Assembly: GCF_900128925.1 (NCBI RefSeq)
Contig: NZ_FQUJ01000006.1
Span: 159,388 to 223,387, forward strand
Reading direction: 5' to 3'
Source: Modicisalibacter ilicicola DSM 19980
Lineage (GTDB): Bacteria > Pseudomonadota > Gammaproteobacteria > Pseudomonadales > Halomonadaceae
DNA: 64,000 nucleotides
The translations under genes and the position numbers were made by a program. Below, piece after piece: positions 7,621 to 15,416 of this stretch. The notes below the pieces were generated by a model. It saw nothing but the letters and a program-made list of their open reading frames with translations. It searched no databases and had not been told where the DNA came from. How positions within the stretch are numbered: position 1 is the first letter of the stretch; each line of letters begins with the position of its first letter.

Positions 7621-8274
7621 ATGTGCGGCCGCTTCGCTCTCTATAGCCCCTATCCCAAGCTCTCCCAGGCCCTCCGCTTGCCGTTGGAGCCTGAGGAGCT
7701 TACTCCGCGCTATAACGTGGCGCCGGGCGCCTGGATCACCGCGGTGCGCCATCCCAGCGATGACACGCCGCTGGTGATGGATGAGGTGTGGTGGGGCTAC
7801 CGGCCGCACTGGGCGAAGGACAAGGCGCCCGAGCCCATCAACGCCACTATCGAGAAGGTGGCTACCTCCAACTACTTCCGCGGGGCGTTCGCCCATCACC
7901 GCTGTCTGGTGCCGGCGGATGGCTGGTACGAGTGGCTGCCGGTTGATGGCAGGAAGCAGCCGCATTTCCTGTGCCGCGGGGATCGCAAGCCGATCTGGCT
8001 GGCGGGCATTTGGAGCGAGCGGCCAGACGGCAAGCCCGGCTGCGCGATCCTCACCGAGCCGGCTCGCGGGGTGGCGGCGGAGATCCACTCGCGCATGCCG
8101 CTGGCACTGGACGCGGATAGCCTCGAACCCTGGATTGATCCCCACCTGACCGATCGCGAGACGATCCGTCATGTCGCCCATCATCTGCCCGCCGAGCGGA
8201 TCACCCACTGGCCCGTGAGCACGCGGGTCAATCGGCCGGGCAACGACAACGCGAGCCTGATCGTTCCTGCATAG
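7621..8274 (+). CDS. SRAP family DNA-protein crosslink protein (YedK/HMCES-like)
   Basis: SRAP proteins form a thiazolidine crosslink with abasic sites in single-stranded DNA through Cys2, protecting the lesion. The 217-residue protein has all key positions: Cys2 after Met removal, Asn32 in NVAPG, Asn74, Glu104 in GWYEW and His156 in HSRMP. The usual INARxE segment reads INATIE here, so a conserved arginine is replaced by threonine. The gene is GC-rich although the genes on both sides are AT-richer, indicating separate acquisition. It lies in its own transcription unit between two candidate defence modules. SRAP genes are frequent on phages and islands. Confidence 0.93.
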   Translation: MCGRFALYSPYPKLSQALRLPLEPEELTPRYNVAPGAWITAVRHPSDDTPLVMDEVWWGYRPHWAKDKAPEPINATIEKVATSNYFRGAFAHHRCLVPADGWYEWLPVDGRKQPHFLCRGDRKPIWLAGIWSERPDGKPGCAILTEPARGVAAEIHSRMPLALDADSLEPWIDPHLTDRETIRHVAHHLPAERITHWPVSTRVNRPGNDNASLIVPA

Positions 8275-8427
8275 TATCGCCTTACCTTATATAGCCGCTT
8301 GACTGTTGTAGGCATTCCCTTCCAGTGAAAGACATTATAAGGTTGGGGCTAAGGATCATTCGACACAGGATGACCCTGTTACAAAATTATTAGCAAAGCG
8401 CACATCATCTACGACAGGGCTGTTGGC

Positions 8428-9483
8428 ATGAGCATGTACTTTCAACCATTCGCAGAGATTAACTTTTCTGACCCCTTCTTTGATTCGCTGAAGCAAGACT
8501 ACTCGGAATTTTCCGACTGGTTCGCTCGAAAGGCGGCACAAGGGCACTCCGCTTATGTTTTCTATAACGATTCAGGGATGATCGATGGCTTTCTCTATTT
8601 GAAGAGAGAGGATGAAGCGGTTGATGATATCAATCCTGCTTTGCCTGCCTCGCCCAGGCTTAAGGTTGGCACCTTTAAGATCAATGCGCATGGCACGCGG
8701 CTTGGCGAGAGGTTCGTGAAAAAGATATTTGATCATGCCGTTGAGAATGGACTTGCCGAGATATACGTCACGGTGTTCGAGAAGCATGATGGGTTGATTA
8801 ATCTTCTGCAGCGCTATGGGTTTGATGACTATGGTGAAAAGCCGAGTCACAATGGTGTTGAGCGCGTTTTTCTAAAGCGAACATCCCTAGAGCATCCGAC
8901 TCCTCTCCAGAATTATCCGATGCTGGATATGAGGCATGGGCGCTGCTTTCTACTAGCCATCCATCCTGAGTATCACACCCGGATGCTTCCCGACTCGATT
9001 CTGAATAATGAAAGCTTCGATGTCGTGAAGGATATATCTCACTCGAATAGTATTCACAAAGTTTATCTTGCAGCAATGCGAGATATTACGCAGTTTCGTC
9101 CAGGTGACGTACTTCTTATGTACCGGACGTCCGACCAGCGTGGTCCAGCGAGGTATCGCTCCGTCGTGACTTCTGCGGGCGTGGTCGAGGAAATTAAGAA
9201 TATACATGAGTTCTCTGGCTATGATGAGTTTCGTCGATATTGCAACCCCTATAGCGTTTTTGATGAAGACGAATTGAAGAATCTTTATGCTACAAAAAGG
9301 TATCCTTTTATCGTCAGATTCAGCTATAATGTGGCTATGAAAAGGAGGATCACCAGGGGGAGTTTGATTGACAATCATCAGATTCCTGAAAATATTTACT
9401 GGGGTGTTGTTTCTCTCGACGCTGAAGTTGCAAGAAGCATTCTTCTTGAAGGTGGTGTTAATGAAAGTCTTATTGTCAATTAA
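8428..9483 (+). CDS. GNAT acetyltransferase fused to an ASCH/PUA-like domain
   Basis: This 351-residue protein appears to have two domains. Residues 1-150 look like a GNAT N-acetyltransferase: strands around FLYLKRED, the RLGERFVKKIFDHAVENG helix that would bind acetyl-CoA, then IYVTVFEKHDGLINLLQRYGF and a closing strand. Residues from about 170 onward, beginning at HGRCFLLAIHPEYHTRMLPD and including the F-R-P-G-D-V-L-L-M-Y segment, resemble a PUA-superfamily ASCH/EVE domain that could bind RNA or modified bases. The gene overlaps the following stand-alone ASCH gene by 23 bases. The pair might modify an RNA-linked target or act as a toxin-like module; this is inference. Confidence 0.7.
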   Translation: MSMYFQPFAEINFSDPFFDSLKQDYSEFSDWFARKAAQGHSAYVFYNDSGMIDGFLYLKREDEAVDDINPALPASPRLKVGTFKINAHGTRLGERFVKKIFDHAVENGLAEIYVTVFEKHDGLINLLQRYGFDDYGEKPSHNGVERVFLKRTSLEHPTPLQNYPMLDMRHGRCFLLAIHPEYHTRMLPDSILNNESFDVVKDISHSNSIHKVYLAAMRDITQFRPGDVLLMYRTSDQRGPARYRSVVTSAGVVEEIKNIHEFSGYDEFRRYCNPYSVFDEDELKNLYATKRYPFIVRFSYNVAMKRRITRGSLIDNHQIPENIYWGVVSLDAEVARSILLEGGVNESLIVN

Positions 9484-9832
9484 GCCTGAATATGCTGAGT
9501 CAATTTTGGATGGCAGTAAGCATTTTGAGTTTCGTAAATCGATCTTCAAACGTGAAGGTGTTGAAAAGGTAGTGATCTATGCTACTATGCCCGTGGGCAA
9601 AGTTGTGGGCGAGTTCGATGTGGATGGCGTCCTTGCCATGGAACCACGGAAGCTCTGGAAAGAAACGAAAGAAAATGCCGGTATCAGCCACAATTTCTTC
9701 CGTTCCTACTTTTCTGGCAAAGACAAAGGGTTTGCTATCAAGGTCAAAAACCCTCGTCGCTATGACACGCCTTGCGCATTGAACGAGGTGATCCCTAACG
9801 GGGTGGCGCCTCAGTCGTATCGTTATCTCTGA
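9461..9832 (+). CDS. ASCH domain protein
   Basis: This 123-residue protein opens with MKVLLSIKPEYAESILDGSKHFEFRKS, the characteristic ASCH start in which K-P-x-Y-A-x-x-I-x-x-G-x-K-x-x-E-x-R lines a putative RNA-binding cleft. A glycine-rich turn (VGKVVGEFDVDGV) and the C-terminal PRRYDTP segment complete the small beta-barrel. The ATG at 9461 lies inside the GNAT-ASCH reading frame, so translation is coupled. ASCH proteins are thought to bind RNA or hydrolyse modified nucleosides, and no activity can be assigned here. A strong terminator follows. Confidence 0.85.
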   Translation: MKVLLSIKPEYAESILDGSKHFEFRKSIFKREGVEKVVIYATMPVGKVVGEFDVDGVLAMEPRKLWKETKENAGISHNFFRSYFSGKDKGFAIKVKNPRRYDTPCALNEVIPNGVAPQSYRYL

Positions 9833-9854
9833 TCCAAGCTTGCTTCTTCCCTTT

Positions 9855-9881
9855 AACCCCGATGATTCATCGGGGTTTTTT
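9855..9881. terminator. Bidirectional terminator between ASCH gene and umuC
   Basis: AACCCCGAT (9855-9863) pairs with ATCGGGGTT (9869-9877), followed on the plus strand by TTTTTT. The stop codon of umuC on the minus strand (9867-9869) lies within the hairpin, and AAAG precedes the stem on that side, so the element probably serves both genes. Confidence 0.8.
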
Positions 9882-11162
9882 ATATCCCGCCTGTGCGTTT
9901 GGTAGCTCGCTCCACTGTGTTGTCCACCGCGGCGTGCGGTGCGCGCAGCGCAGATGCCAGGCGGCGTTCTTTCGCGGCACGCCCAGGCGCACTGTGCCCT
10001 TGCCCATCTTCCCATTGAGCTCGTCCAGGGTGGTCATCAGCTTGTGGTCGCGCTCGCGCTGGGCTTCTCGCTCGGGTGTGTCGAGCAGCGAGAGTTGCTC
10101 GCGGTTGACATCTACCAGATCGAGCAGCATCACGCCGGCCTTCATGAAGCGATACCCGCGGCGATAGATCACCTCGAGCCCCTGCTGGGCGGCGGCCAGG
10201 ATCGGCCGGCTGTCGTCGGTCGGCTCTGGCAGTTCGACGACCACGCTGGGCGAGTACTGGGGCAGGTCGGGCCGGTGGCGGTTGGTCTTGAGGAACACCA
10301 GCACGGCGCGGGCGTGACTGTCCTGCTGGCGGAGCTTCTCGGCACCGCGCTGGGCGTGCTGGCGGATGGCGTCCTGTAGCTCGCCCAGCTCGCCTGTCAG
10401 GCGGCCGAAGGAGCGCGAGGTCATGATGCGCTGGCGGGGCTCGCTGTCGTCGTTGAGCTCGATGCAGGGCGTGCCCTGGAGCTCGCGCACGGTGCGCTCG
10501 AGGGTGACGGAGTAGCGCCGGCGAATGGTCTTGGGATCGGCCAGGCGGAGATCCCAGGCGGTCTCGATGCCCTGGATGGCCAGCCGCTCGACCAGCCGGC
10601 GGCCGACGCCCCAGACGTCGCCCAGGGCGGTGCGCTCGAGCAGGCGGCGGGTGTCGTCACCGTCGGCGTGCATCACGCACACGCCCTGGAATTCGGGCAG
10701 CTTCTTGGCAGCGCGGTTGGCCAGCTTGGCCAGGGTGCGGGTGGGCGCCACGCCCACGCAGACGGGGATGCCGGTGAACTGGCGCACGTTGCGGTAGAGC
10801 GTGCGCGCCAGGGCCTGGGTGGTGGCCGTGTCGAAGCCGTCGAATCTCACGAACATCTCGTCGATGGAGTAGGGCTCGACGCCGGCGGAGAACTCCTCGA
10901 GGACCTCGCGCACCCGGGCGCTCATGTCGCCATAGAGCTCGTAGTTGGACGAGAGCAGATGGATGCGGCCCTGGTTGACCCACTGCTGCAGCTCGAAGGC
11001 CGGGGTGCCCATCTCGACGCCCAGGGCCTTGAGCTCGTTGGAGCGGGCGATCACGCAGCCGTCGTTGTTGGACATCACGCCCACCGGCAGGCCCTCGAGC
11101 CGCGGCTGGAAGACGCGCTCGCAGCTGACGTAGAAGTTGTTGCAGTCCACCAGCCCGATCAT
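9867..11162 (-). CDS. umuC: Y-family DNA polymerase V catalytic subunit
   Basis: UmuC performs translesion synthesis when complexed with processed UmuD'. The 431-residue protein has the Y-family start MIGLVDCNNFYVSCERVF with its metal-binding aspartate, SNNDGCVIARSNE, and the catalytic YSIDEMFVRF (Asp-Glu) near residue 105. The little-finger part starts near residue 250, and the C-terminal RGYRFMKAGVML and DxLNxKxGxGTV segments are present. Full length suggests it is functional. It overlaps umuD by four bases and is expressed from the LexA-controlled promoter upstream. Such umuDC pairs are common on plasmids and islands. Confidence 0.95.
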   Translation of the reverse strand: MIGLVDCNNFYVSCERVFQPRLEGLPVGVMSNNDGCVIARSNELKALGVEMGTPAFELQQWVNQGRIHLLSSNYELYGDMSARVREVLEEFSAGVEPYSIDEMFVRFDGFDTATTQALARTLYRNVRQFTGIPVCVGVAPTRTLAKLANRAAKKLPEFQGVCVMHADGDDTRRLLERTALGDVWGVGRRLVERLAIQGIETAWDLRLADPKTIRRRYSVTLERTVRELQGTPCIELNDDSEPRQRIMTSRSFGRLTGELGELQDAIRQHAQRGAEKLRQQDSHARAVLVFLKTNRHRPDLPQYSPSVVVELPEPTDDSRPILAAAQQGLEVIYRRGYRFMKAGVMLLDLVDVNREQLSLLDTPEREAQRERDHKLMTTLDELNGKMGKGTVRLGVPRKNAAWHLRCAHRTPRWTTQWSELPNAQAGYKKPR

Positions 11163-11599
11163 ACGGCGTACTCGTGGATGACCGAGCGGACCACGCCCCA
11201 TACCTGGCAGTCGAGGTTGGCGAGCGGGATCGGCGCGTACTGGCTGTTGCCGGAGCACAGGTAGGGCCGCTTCCCGATCATCTCGTAGCGCTTCACGATC
11301 ACCTCGCCGTCGACCAGGGCGACGACGATGTGCCCGGGGCGGGCGTCGATCGAGCGGTCCACCACCAGGGTGTCGCCGTCCTGGATGCCGAACTCGACCA
11401 TGCTGTCGCCGGTGACGGTCATGAAGAACGTTGCGGCGGGGCGCTTCACCAGCCGCTCGTTGAGGTCGAGTGTGCGGCCGACGTAGTCCTCCGCCGGCGA
11501 GGGGAAGCCGGAGATGCCAGCGCGGATGGTGGCCAGCGGATGGGGCAGGGCGCGGTACGGCGGTGCCGGGTGCGGATGGCGGATCTCGGGATCGCGCAT
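11159..11599 (-). CDS. umuD: Translesion polymerase V autoproteolytic subunit
   Basis: UmuD is cleaved under RecA to UmuD', which joins UmuC. In this 146-residue protein the catalytic dyad is Ser66 (TGDSM) and Lys103 (VIVKRY), exactly six residues later than in E. coli, with the cleavage segment ISGFPSPAEDYV placing the scissile bond at Ser30-Gly31 rather than Cys-Gly. The ATG at 11599 is preferred to TTG at 11617 because AAGAGG sits upstream of it. A LexA box lies 21 bases upstream of the start. It is translated together with umuC through an ATGA overlap. Confidence 0.94.
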   Translation of the reverse strand: MRDPEIRHPHPAPPYRALPHPLATIRAGISGFPSPAEDYVGRTLDLNERLVKRPAATFFMTVTGDSMVEFGIQDGDTLVVDRSIDARPGHIVVALVDGEVIVKRYEMIGKRPYLCSGNSQYAPIPLANLDCQVWGVVRSVIHEYAV

Positions 11600-11620
11600 G
11601 GCGGTGCCTCTTGTCAAAGA

Positions 11621-11636
11621 CTGTTCGTTTATACAG
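11621..11636 (-). promoter_or_regulatory. LexA (SOS) box upstream of umuDC
   Basis: CTGTTCGTTTATACAG matches the gammaproteobacterial LexA consensus CTGT-N8-ACAG and sits immediately upstream of umuD, indicating induction by DNA damage. Confidence 0.85.
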
Positions 11637-11761
11637 TATTCGACAACAGCACACCTTTAGGCAAACGCTAATATGAACAACACGCCGGGGGCGCAGGCGG
11701 CCGGGTCCGGTATGGCGCGGCTGGTGGCAGGATCACGAATTGGCAGGAAGAAATGTTTATC

Positions 11762-11787
11762 GGGTACTGGATAGATATCCAGCACCC
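11762..11787 (-). terminator. Hairpin downstream of the 54-residue gene
   Basis: Twelve-base arms (11762-11773 and 11776-11787), built on CTGGATA/TATCCAG with one mismatch, form a strong stem 13 bases after the stop of the small minus-strand gene. The T-tract is weak on the minus strand, so it may be a terminator or a stabilising 3' hairpin. Confidence 0.45.
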
Positions 11788-11799
11788 TTTGAGACGACA

Positions 11800-11964
11800 C
11801 TAGACACTGTCATCTTCATCAATGTATACATCTTTATCGTAGTTTTCCTTAATATAATCTTCAATCAATTTAATCAGATCAACTGTCAGCTCGTCGTCAG
11901 GAATTTCTGCTAACCCCAATGCTCTCTTGGCTTCTTGCCATACGTCTGGGTGGATCGTGGCCAT
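11800..11964 (-). CDS. Small acidic hypothetical protein (54 aa)
   Basis: An ATG at 11964 preceded by AGGAGG at good spacing opens a 54-codon frame ending at TAG. The product begins MATIHPDVWQEAKRALGLAE and becomes strongly acidic and amphipathic in its C-terminal half (DYIKENYDKDVYIDEDDSV). A hairpin follows the stop. The ribosome site, consistent codon use and terminal hairpin suggest a real gene. It resembles no family I recognise. It lies between umuDC and the recombination operon, all reading leftward, but separated from umuD by more than 160 bases. A role as a small antitoxin-like or anti-defence protein would be guesswork. Confidence 0.6.
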   Translation of the reverse strand: MATIHPDVWQEAKRALGLAEIPDDELTVDLIKLIEDYIKENYDKDVYIDEDDSV

Positions 11965-12070
11965 TGCGTATGCCTCCTAACAAAGGAAATGTTTTAGTTG
12001 AGGTGCGAGTCGTTGGGGCAAAAGCCGGAAAATTCAAGTTTTCTAATAAAAAAATATTTGTTGAGCATCT

Positions 12071-12094
12071 AGCCCCTCCATCAGGGAGGGGCTT
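12071..12094. terminator. Stem-loop after radC-like gene
   Basis: AGCCCCTCC (12071-12079) pairs with GGGAGGGGCT (12084-12093). It lies just beyond the stop of the leftward RadC-like gene and probably ends the recombination operon. The AT-rich sequence that follows on the minus strand is compatible with termination. Confidence 0.5.
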
Positions 12095-12106
12095 AACGTA
12101 TGCACT

Positions 12107-12604
12107 TTACACAAGGTCTTGCTCGGCAAACGACACGCAGGCATCCAGGCCGATCACCAAATGATCAATGACGCGAATCTCCATCAGTCCCAGCGCTTCC
12201 TTCAGCCGCTGGGTGATGCGTCGGTCGGCATCACTGGGTTCGGGGTCGCCCGAAGGGTGGTTGTGAACCAGGATCACCGCGGCAGCGTTGCAGGCCAGGG
12301 CCCGTTTGACTACTTCACGCGGGTAGACGCTGGCCGAGTCGATGGTACCGCGGAACAGCTCCTCGAAGCTGATCACACGGTGCTGGCTGTCGAGGAACAG
12401 GGCGCTGAAGACCTCGTGCTCGTAGTCCTGCAGCAGCACCTGCAGGTACTCGAACGCGAGAGCTGGCTGGGTGATCTTGCGTCCTTTGGCCAGTCGGCGA
12501 CGAGCGAATGCCTTGGCGATGTTTAAGAGCTCCGATTCAGTCACCGTGTCGGTGATGCGATAGGTGCCGGCGGTCTCGCCGGCACTCAGCTTGCGGTGGT
12601 TCAT
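12107..12604 (-). CDS. RadC-like JAB-domain protein
   Basis: The 165-residue protein is the short mobile-element form of RadC, lacking the N-terminal helix-hairpin-helix. The JAMM metal site is intact: Glu81/82 in FEELFRGT, then His114, His116 and Asp125 in HNHPSGDPEPSD. Short RadC proteins are nearly universal on P4-like islands; their biochemical role is unresolved and probably a metallo-isopeptidase-like or nuclease-like activity. It is the last gene of a leftward operon with YqaJ and ERF proteins, 11 bases after the exonuclease gene, which suggests involvement in element recombination. Confidence 0.93.
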   Translation of the reverse strand: MNHRKLSAGETAGTYRITDTVTESELLNIAKAFARRRLAKGRKITQPALAFEYLQVLLQDYEHEVFSALFLDSQHRVISFEELFRGTIDSASVYPREVVKRALACNAAAVILVHNHPSGDPEPSDADRRITQRLKEALGLMEIRVIDHLVIGLDACVSFAEQDLV

Positions 12605-12615
12605 GGTGTTGCTCC

Positions 12616-13227
12616 TCAGGCCGCCATGACCATGGCCATGCGGCGCTCCAGCTCCTCGTGGAAAGCCTCGACGCGCTCGGCGATGGTGCGGATCAGCGCC
12701 TCGTCACGATAGGCACGCTTCACGAACAGCGGCATGCCCGGCCAGTAGCTGACGAAGTCGATCCACTCCCGCTCGCTGACCCATAGCCCGCCTTGGCACT
12801 GAGCGACGTGCTCCTGGGGCAGCTCGTCGGCCAGCAATAGCTCGATCTGGTACTTGGGCAGCTTGGTCTTGATCTCGACGAGGCCGTTGCTGCCCACCAG
12901 GCAATCCGGCGAATAGCCCACCCCATGATTGAGGATGATGCCGACCTGCTCCAGCTGGGGCAGGCCGGCGGCCTCGTGATAGAGCTCCCGGGCCACTGGC
13001 TCCAGCTCATGCCCGCGCTGGGTATGAGCATTGCCCTGGAAGGTATCGGAGGGCTCGCCGGTGATGCGCTCGCCGATCAGCTGATGCATGTAGCTCATCG
13101 CACCGGTACCGAAGCCCCCTGGCCCCTTGCCCTTGACCAGCAGGGTCTTCAGCTCGGACATGGTGACGATGCCGAGCCGGGCGGCATGCCATGCGGGCGT
13201 GCCCTGTTCCAGTGTCAGGATCTGCAT
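12616..13227 (-). CDS. YqaJ/lambda-exonuclease family recombinase nuclease
   Basis: This 203-residue protein belongs to the YqaJ viral recombinase family of 5'-3' exonucleases. It has the opening QGTPAWHAARLGIVTMSE, a GHELEPVARELY helix with the first acidic residue, and the PD-(D/E)xK core at Asp108 and Glu118-x-Lys120 (SPDCLVG...LVEIKTK). Such nucleases resect double-strand ends to expose 3' single strands for an annealing protein, which here is the ERF-type protein encoded next upstream. GAGAAGGAGAT precedes the ATG. Together they form a Red-like recombination pair. Confidence 0.93.
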   Translation of the reverse strand: MQILTLEQGTPAWHAARLGIVTMSELKTLLVKGKGPGGFGTGAMSYMHQLIGERITGEPSDTFQGNAHTQRGHELEPVARELYHEAAGLPQLEQVGIILNHGVGYSPDCLVGSNGLVEIKTKLPKYQIELLLADELPQEHVAQCQGGLWVSEREWIDFVSYWPGMPLFVKRAYRDEALIRTIAERVEAFHEELERRMAMVMAA

Positions 13228-13287
13228 GACGATCTCCTTCTCGATAACATGGTATAGACCAGCGAGGGACCTCCCCTCGCTGGCCGG

Positions 13288-14025
13288 TCAGTGATGTTGA
13301 TGGTTGGGCTGCGCCCGCTTCTGCAGGGAGGCACGCAGCTTGTCGAAGTCGCTACGGGGCACCTGCTCGGCGTCGCTGTATTTGCCGACGAACCATTCCT
13401 GAGTCGCCGGGGGACAGGCGGCGATCAGCTGCCGGATCTGTCCGGCCTGGAAGGGGGTGACCAGCTTGACCGGGGCGGCGGCGTGACCGTTGTCGTCCTG
13501 GCCGCGGGTGGTGATGTTGAGCAGGGCACACAGCACGTAGCGCTTGCCGTAGCTGGTGGAGGAGCCGAACGCCTGGACGGCGTTCTTGCTGCCGCTGGTA
13601 TCGGCCGGCAACAGCATGCTGGTCTCCTCGCGGTGGCCGTCTTTGTGCATCAGCACACCGGTCACCTGGATGCCCCGCTCCTGGGTCTGGATACGGAAGC
13701 TCACCGCGAAGCCATGCTTCTTCATGATCGGCCTGACGGTGTCGACGATGTCTTCCAGGGTGGCGTAGTGGCCGTTGTTGGTCTTGCCACGCTCGGCGAT
13801 GCTCGGCAGCTCGGTCTGCATGGCCGCCATGGCGGCGCTATAGGCCATCAGCGCCTGGCGGTCGAGCACCCGCTCCTGCATTTGCAGCAGGCGCTCCATC
13901 TTGTCGATATCGACCTCGGGGTTGAGGGCGGCCCGCTCGATCACCTGGATGATCGCGGTGCTGTCCTGGGTGGCTTGAGCGATCGGTGCCTGCTCGGCGG
14001 TCTTGGGATGAATGGGGGTTGCCAT
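13288..14025 (-). CDS. erf: ERF family single-strand annealing protein
   Basis: The 245-residue protein shows the ERF pattern: a helical lead-in with AALNPEVDIDKMERLLQMQE, an MAAMQTELPSIAERGKTNNGHYATLEDI core near residues 66-93, and HGFAVSFRIQTQ followed by the S-x-Q-x-F-G-S-x-x-S-Y-G-K-R-Y motif near 155-167. ERF proteins form rings on single-stranded DNA and promote annealing. The C-terminal 60 residues are variable. It is encoded directly before the YqaJ-type exonuclease, as in many phages, and follows a 61-residue protein gene by 11 bases. Together they would circularise or repair element DNA. Confidence 0.92.
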   Translation of the reverse strand: MATPIHPKTAEQAPIAQATQDSTAIIQVIERAALNPEVDIDKMERLLQMQERVLDRQALMAYSAAMAAMQTELPSIAERGKTNNGHYATLEDIVDTVRPIMKKHGFAVSFRIQTQERGIQVTGVLMHKDGHREETSMLLPADTSGSKNAVQAFGSSTSYGKRYVLCALLNITTRGQDDNGHAAAPVKLVTPFQAGQIRQLIAACPPATQEWFVGKYSDAEQVPRSDFDKLRASLQKRAQPNHQHH

Positions 14026-14036
14026 GGTGGCCTCCG

Positions 14037-14222
14037 TTATCGATAGCGTTGGATGACGTCAGGGAGCTCCTCGGTCGGGACCGGCTCCAGGGATACGGCC
14101 ACGCGATAGACCTGACCCTTGGCCAGCACGTGGGTCTCGGTCGCGTGCTCGTCAGCCTCCAGCAGCTGACGGGTCAGTTGAGTCAGGGCGTGGCAAATCT
14201 CGAGTGTCATGGGCGATTGCAT
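14037..14222 (-). CDS. Small hypothetical protein in recombination operon (61 aa)
   Basis: An ATG at 14222, with GGAGGT seven bases upstream, opens a 61-codon frame beginning MQSPMTLEICHALTQLTRQLL. It has an amphipathic N-terminal helix followed by a strand-rich part (GQVYRVAVSLEPV) and a basic end. The position between the DUF932 and ERF genes, with only 11 bases to the latter, supports a real operon member. No family is recognised; small proteins at this place in recombination operons are often accessory or regulatory. Confidence 0.65.
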   Translation of the reverse strand: MQSPMTLEICHALTQLTRQLLEADEHATETHVLAKGQVYRVAVSLEPVPTEELPDVIQRYR

Positions 14223-14311
14223 CGATACCTCCAGAAACAGCAACGCCCGGCCTTGAGGGCCGGGCGCTATGCCGTGATGAGGGAAAACAGGGGGAAAACG
14301 CAGGACGCCGT

Positions 14312-15280
14312 TCAGGCCACCAGCGCAAGGGCTGACTCCAACGCCTTGTCCTTGATGCCGGCGCCCTGGCCGAACCAGGCGGAGTCCAGACGGTAGTCGT
14401 TGCTGCGGGCACGCTTCTCGTGATCCACGTACTCGGTGACCGCGTTGAGCAGCCCCCAGGCGGTGCCTTGCGCCGTGCACAGCTGGGAGCCGCGCCCCTC
14501 GCCCTGATAGAGCTTCTGGACACGATTGAGGGCGCGAACGTTGGGCAACTTGGAGGGGTCTTCCAGCGGCGCCTCGGCGTTACAGATCACCGACTGGAAG
14601 TAGGTCCTCGCTTCCTCCTGGCTGACCTTCCGCTCGGCCAGGGTCTTCAGGCGGTACATGAAGTCGTCCCACTGGGACACGGAGATCCCCAACTGCTGCT
14701 TGACCAGCTGAGGGCGGAACTCGGTGCTGTGGGGCACCTTCACGCCCTGCGAAGTACCGTCCACGGCGATGGTCAGGGTGTTGTTGCAGACCACACGCAC
14801 GGAGGTCGGGGTAGCGACGGTGGCCAGGGAGCCGTCGCAGGAGGTGGCCAGCAGCAGGTAGTCGTTGACCTGGTCCTGGCCCTTCAAGGCCCCGCCCAGG
14901 CCGCTGCGGGCCAGTGCCCAGAACTTTCGACCACCCTTGAGCACGCCTGCCGTCTCGAGCTCATAACCCGCGTATTCCGTGAGGTCCCGGTAGAACTCCA
15001 GGACCTCCTCCGGCTGGACCACCTTGTAGCGCTGAGAGACCACCGACAGCGGGGCCCGGGTGTCGGAGCGATAGAGCACCTTCTGCTCCGGGAAGGAGTG
15101 GATGCTGCCCAGATGGCCGGCCCCATCGGTGATGAAGCGCACTGGGGATTCCTCGATGTGCCAGTCCATGCCGGCTTGCTGCCGCCAGACCTCCAGCGGC
15201 TGGTGACGGGATAGCTGCTGGCCCAGGCCATGCCAGGGGGTATCGCTGACGTAGGCCATTTGTTCGATCAGGTGTGCCAT
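14312..15280 (-). CDS. DUF932 phage/plasmid-like protein
   Basis: The 322-residue protein fits the DUF932 (TIGR03299) family: it begins with MAHLIEQMAYVSDTPWHGLG, contains the invariant VRVVCNNTLTIA segment near residue 165, and ends in a helical region with YVDHEKRARSNDYRLDSAWFG. The ATG at 15280 is chosen because AAGGAG lies ten bases upstream; an upstream extension looks non-coding. DUF932 genes are common on phages, plasmids and islands next to recombination genes, but the function is unknown. It heads or nearly heads the leftward operon ending in the RadC-like gene. Confidence 0.92.
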   Translation of the reverse strand: MAHLIEQMAYVSDTPWHGLGQQLSRHQPLEVWRQQAGMDWHIEESPVRFITDGAGHLGSIHSFPEQKVLYRSDTRAPLSVVSQRYKVVQPEEVLEFYRDLTEYAGYELETAGVLKGGRKFWALARSGLGGALKGQDQVNDYLLLATSCDGSLATVATPTSVRVVCNNTLTIAVDGTSQGVKVPHSTEFRPQLVKQQLGISVSQWDDFMYRLKTLAERKVSQEEARTYFQSVICNAEAPLEDPSKLPNVRALNRVQKLYQGEGRGSQLCTAQGTAWGLLNAVTEYVDHEKRARSNDYRLDSAWFGQGAGIKDKALESALALVA

Positions 15281-15416
15281 GGGGAAAGCTCCTTGTGAGT
15301 CGCGCACGGCATAACAGCCCGCTCCCCAAGGAAGCAGGCCGACCGTGAACTTGTAGAGAGAAAATCGTGGGGTCATCGCCGCGCAGCGATGGACTCGTGA
15401 GACAGACCGTCAGGGA

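Noticed and set aside
8284-8343. Inverted repeat ACCTTATA/TATAAGGT with 44-base spacing
   Set aside because: Arms are short and far apart; no gene control was evident.
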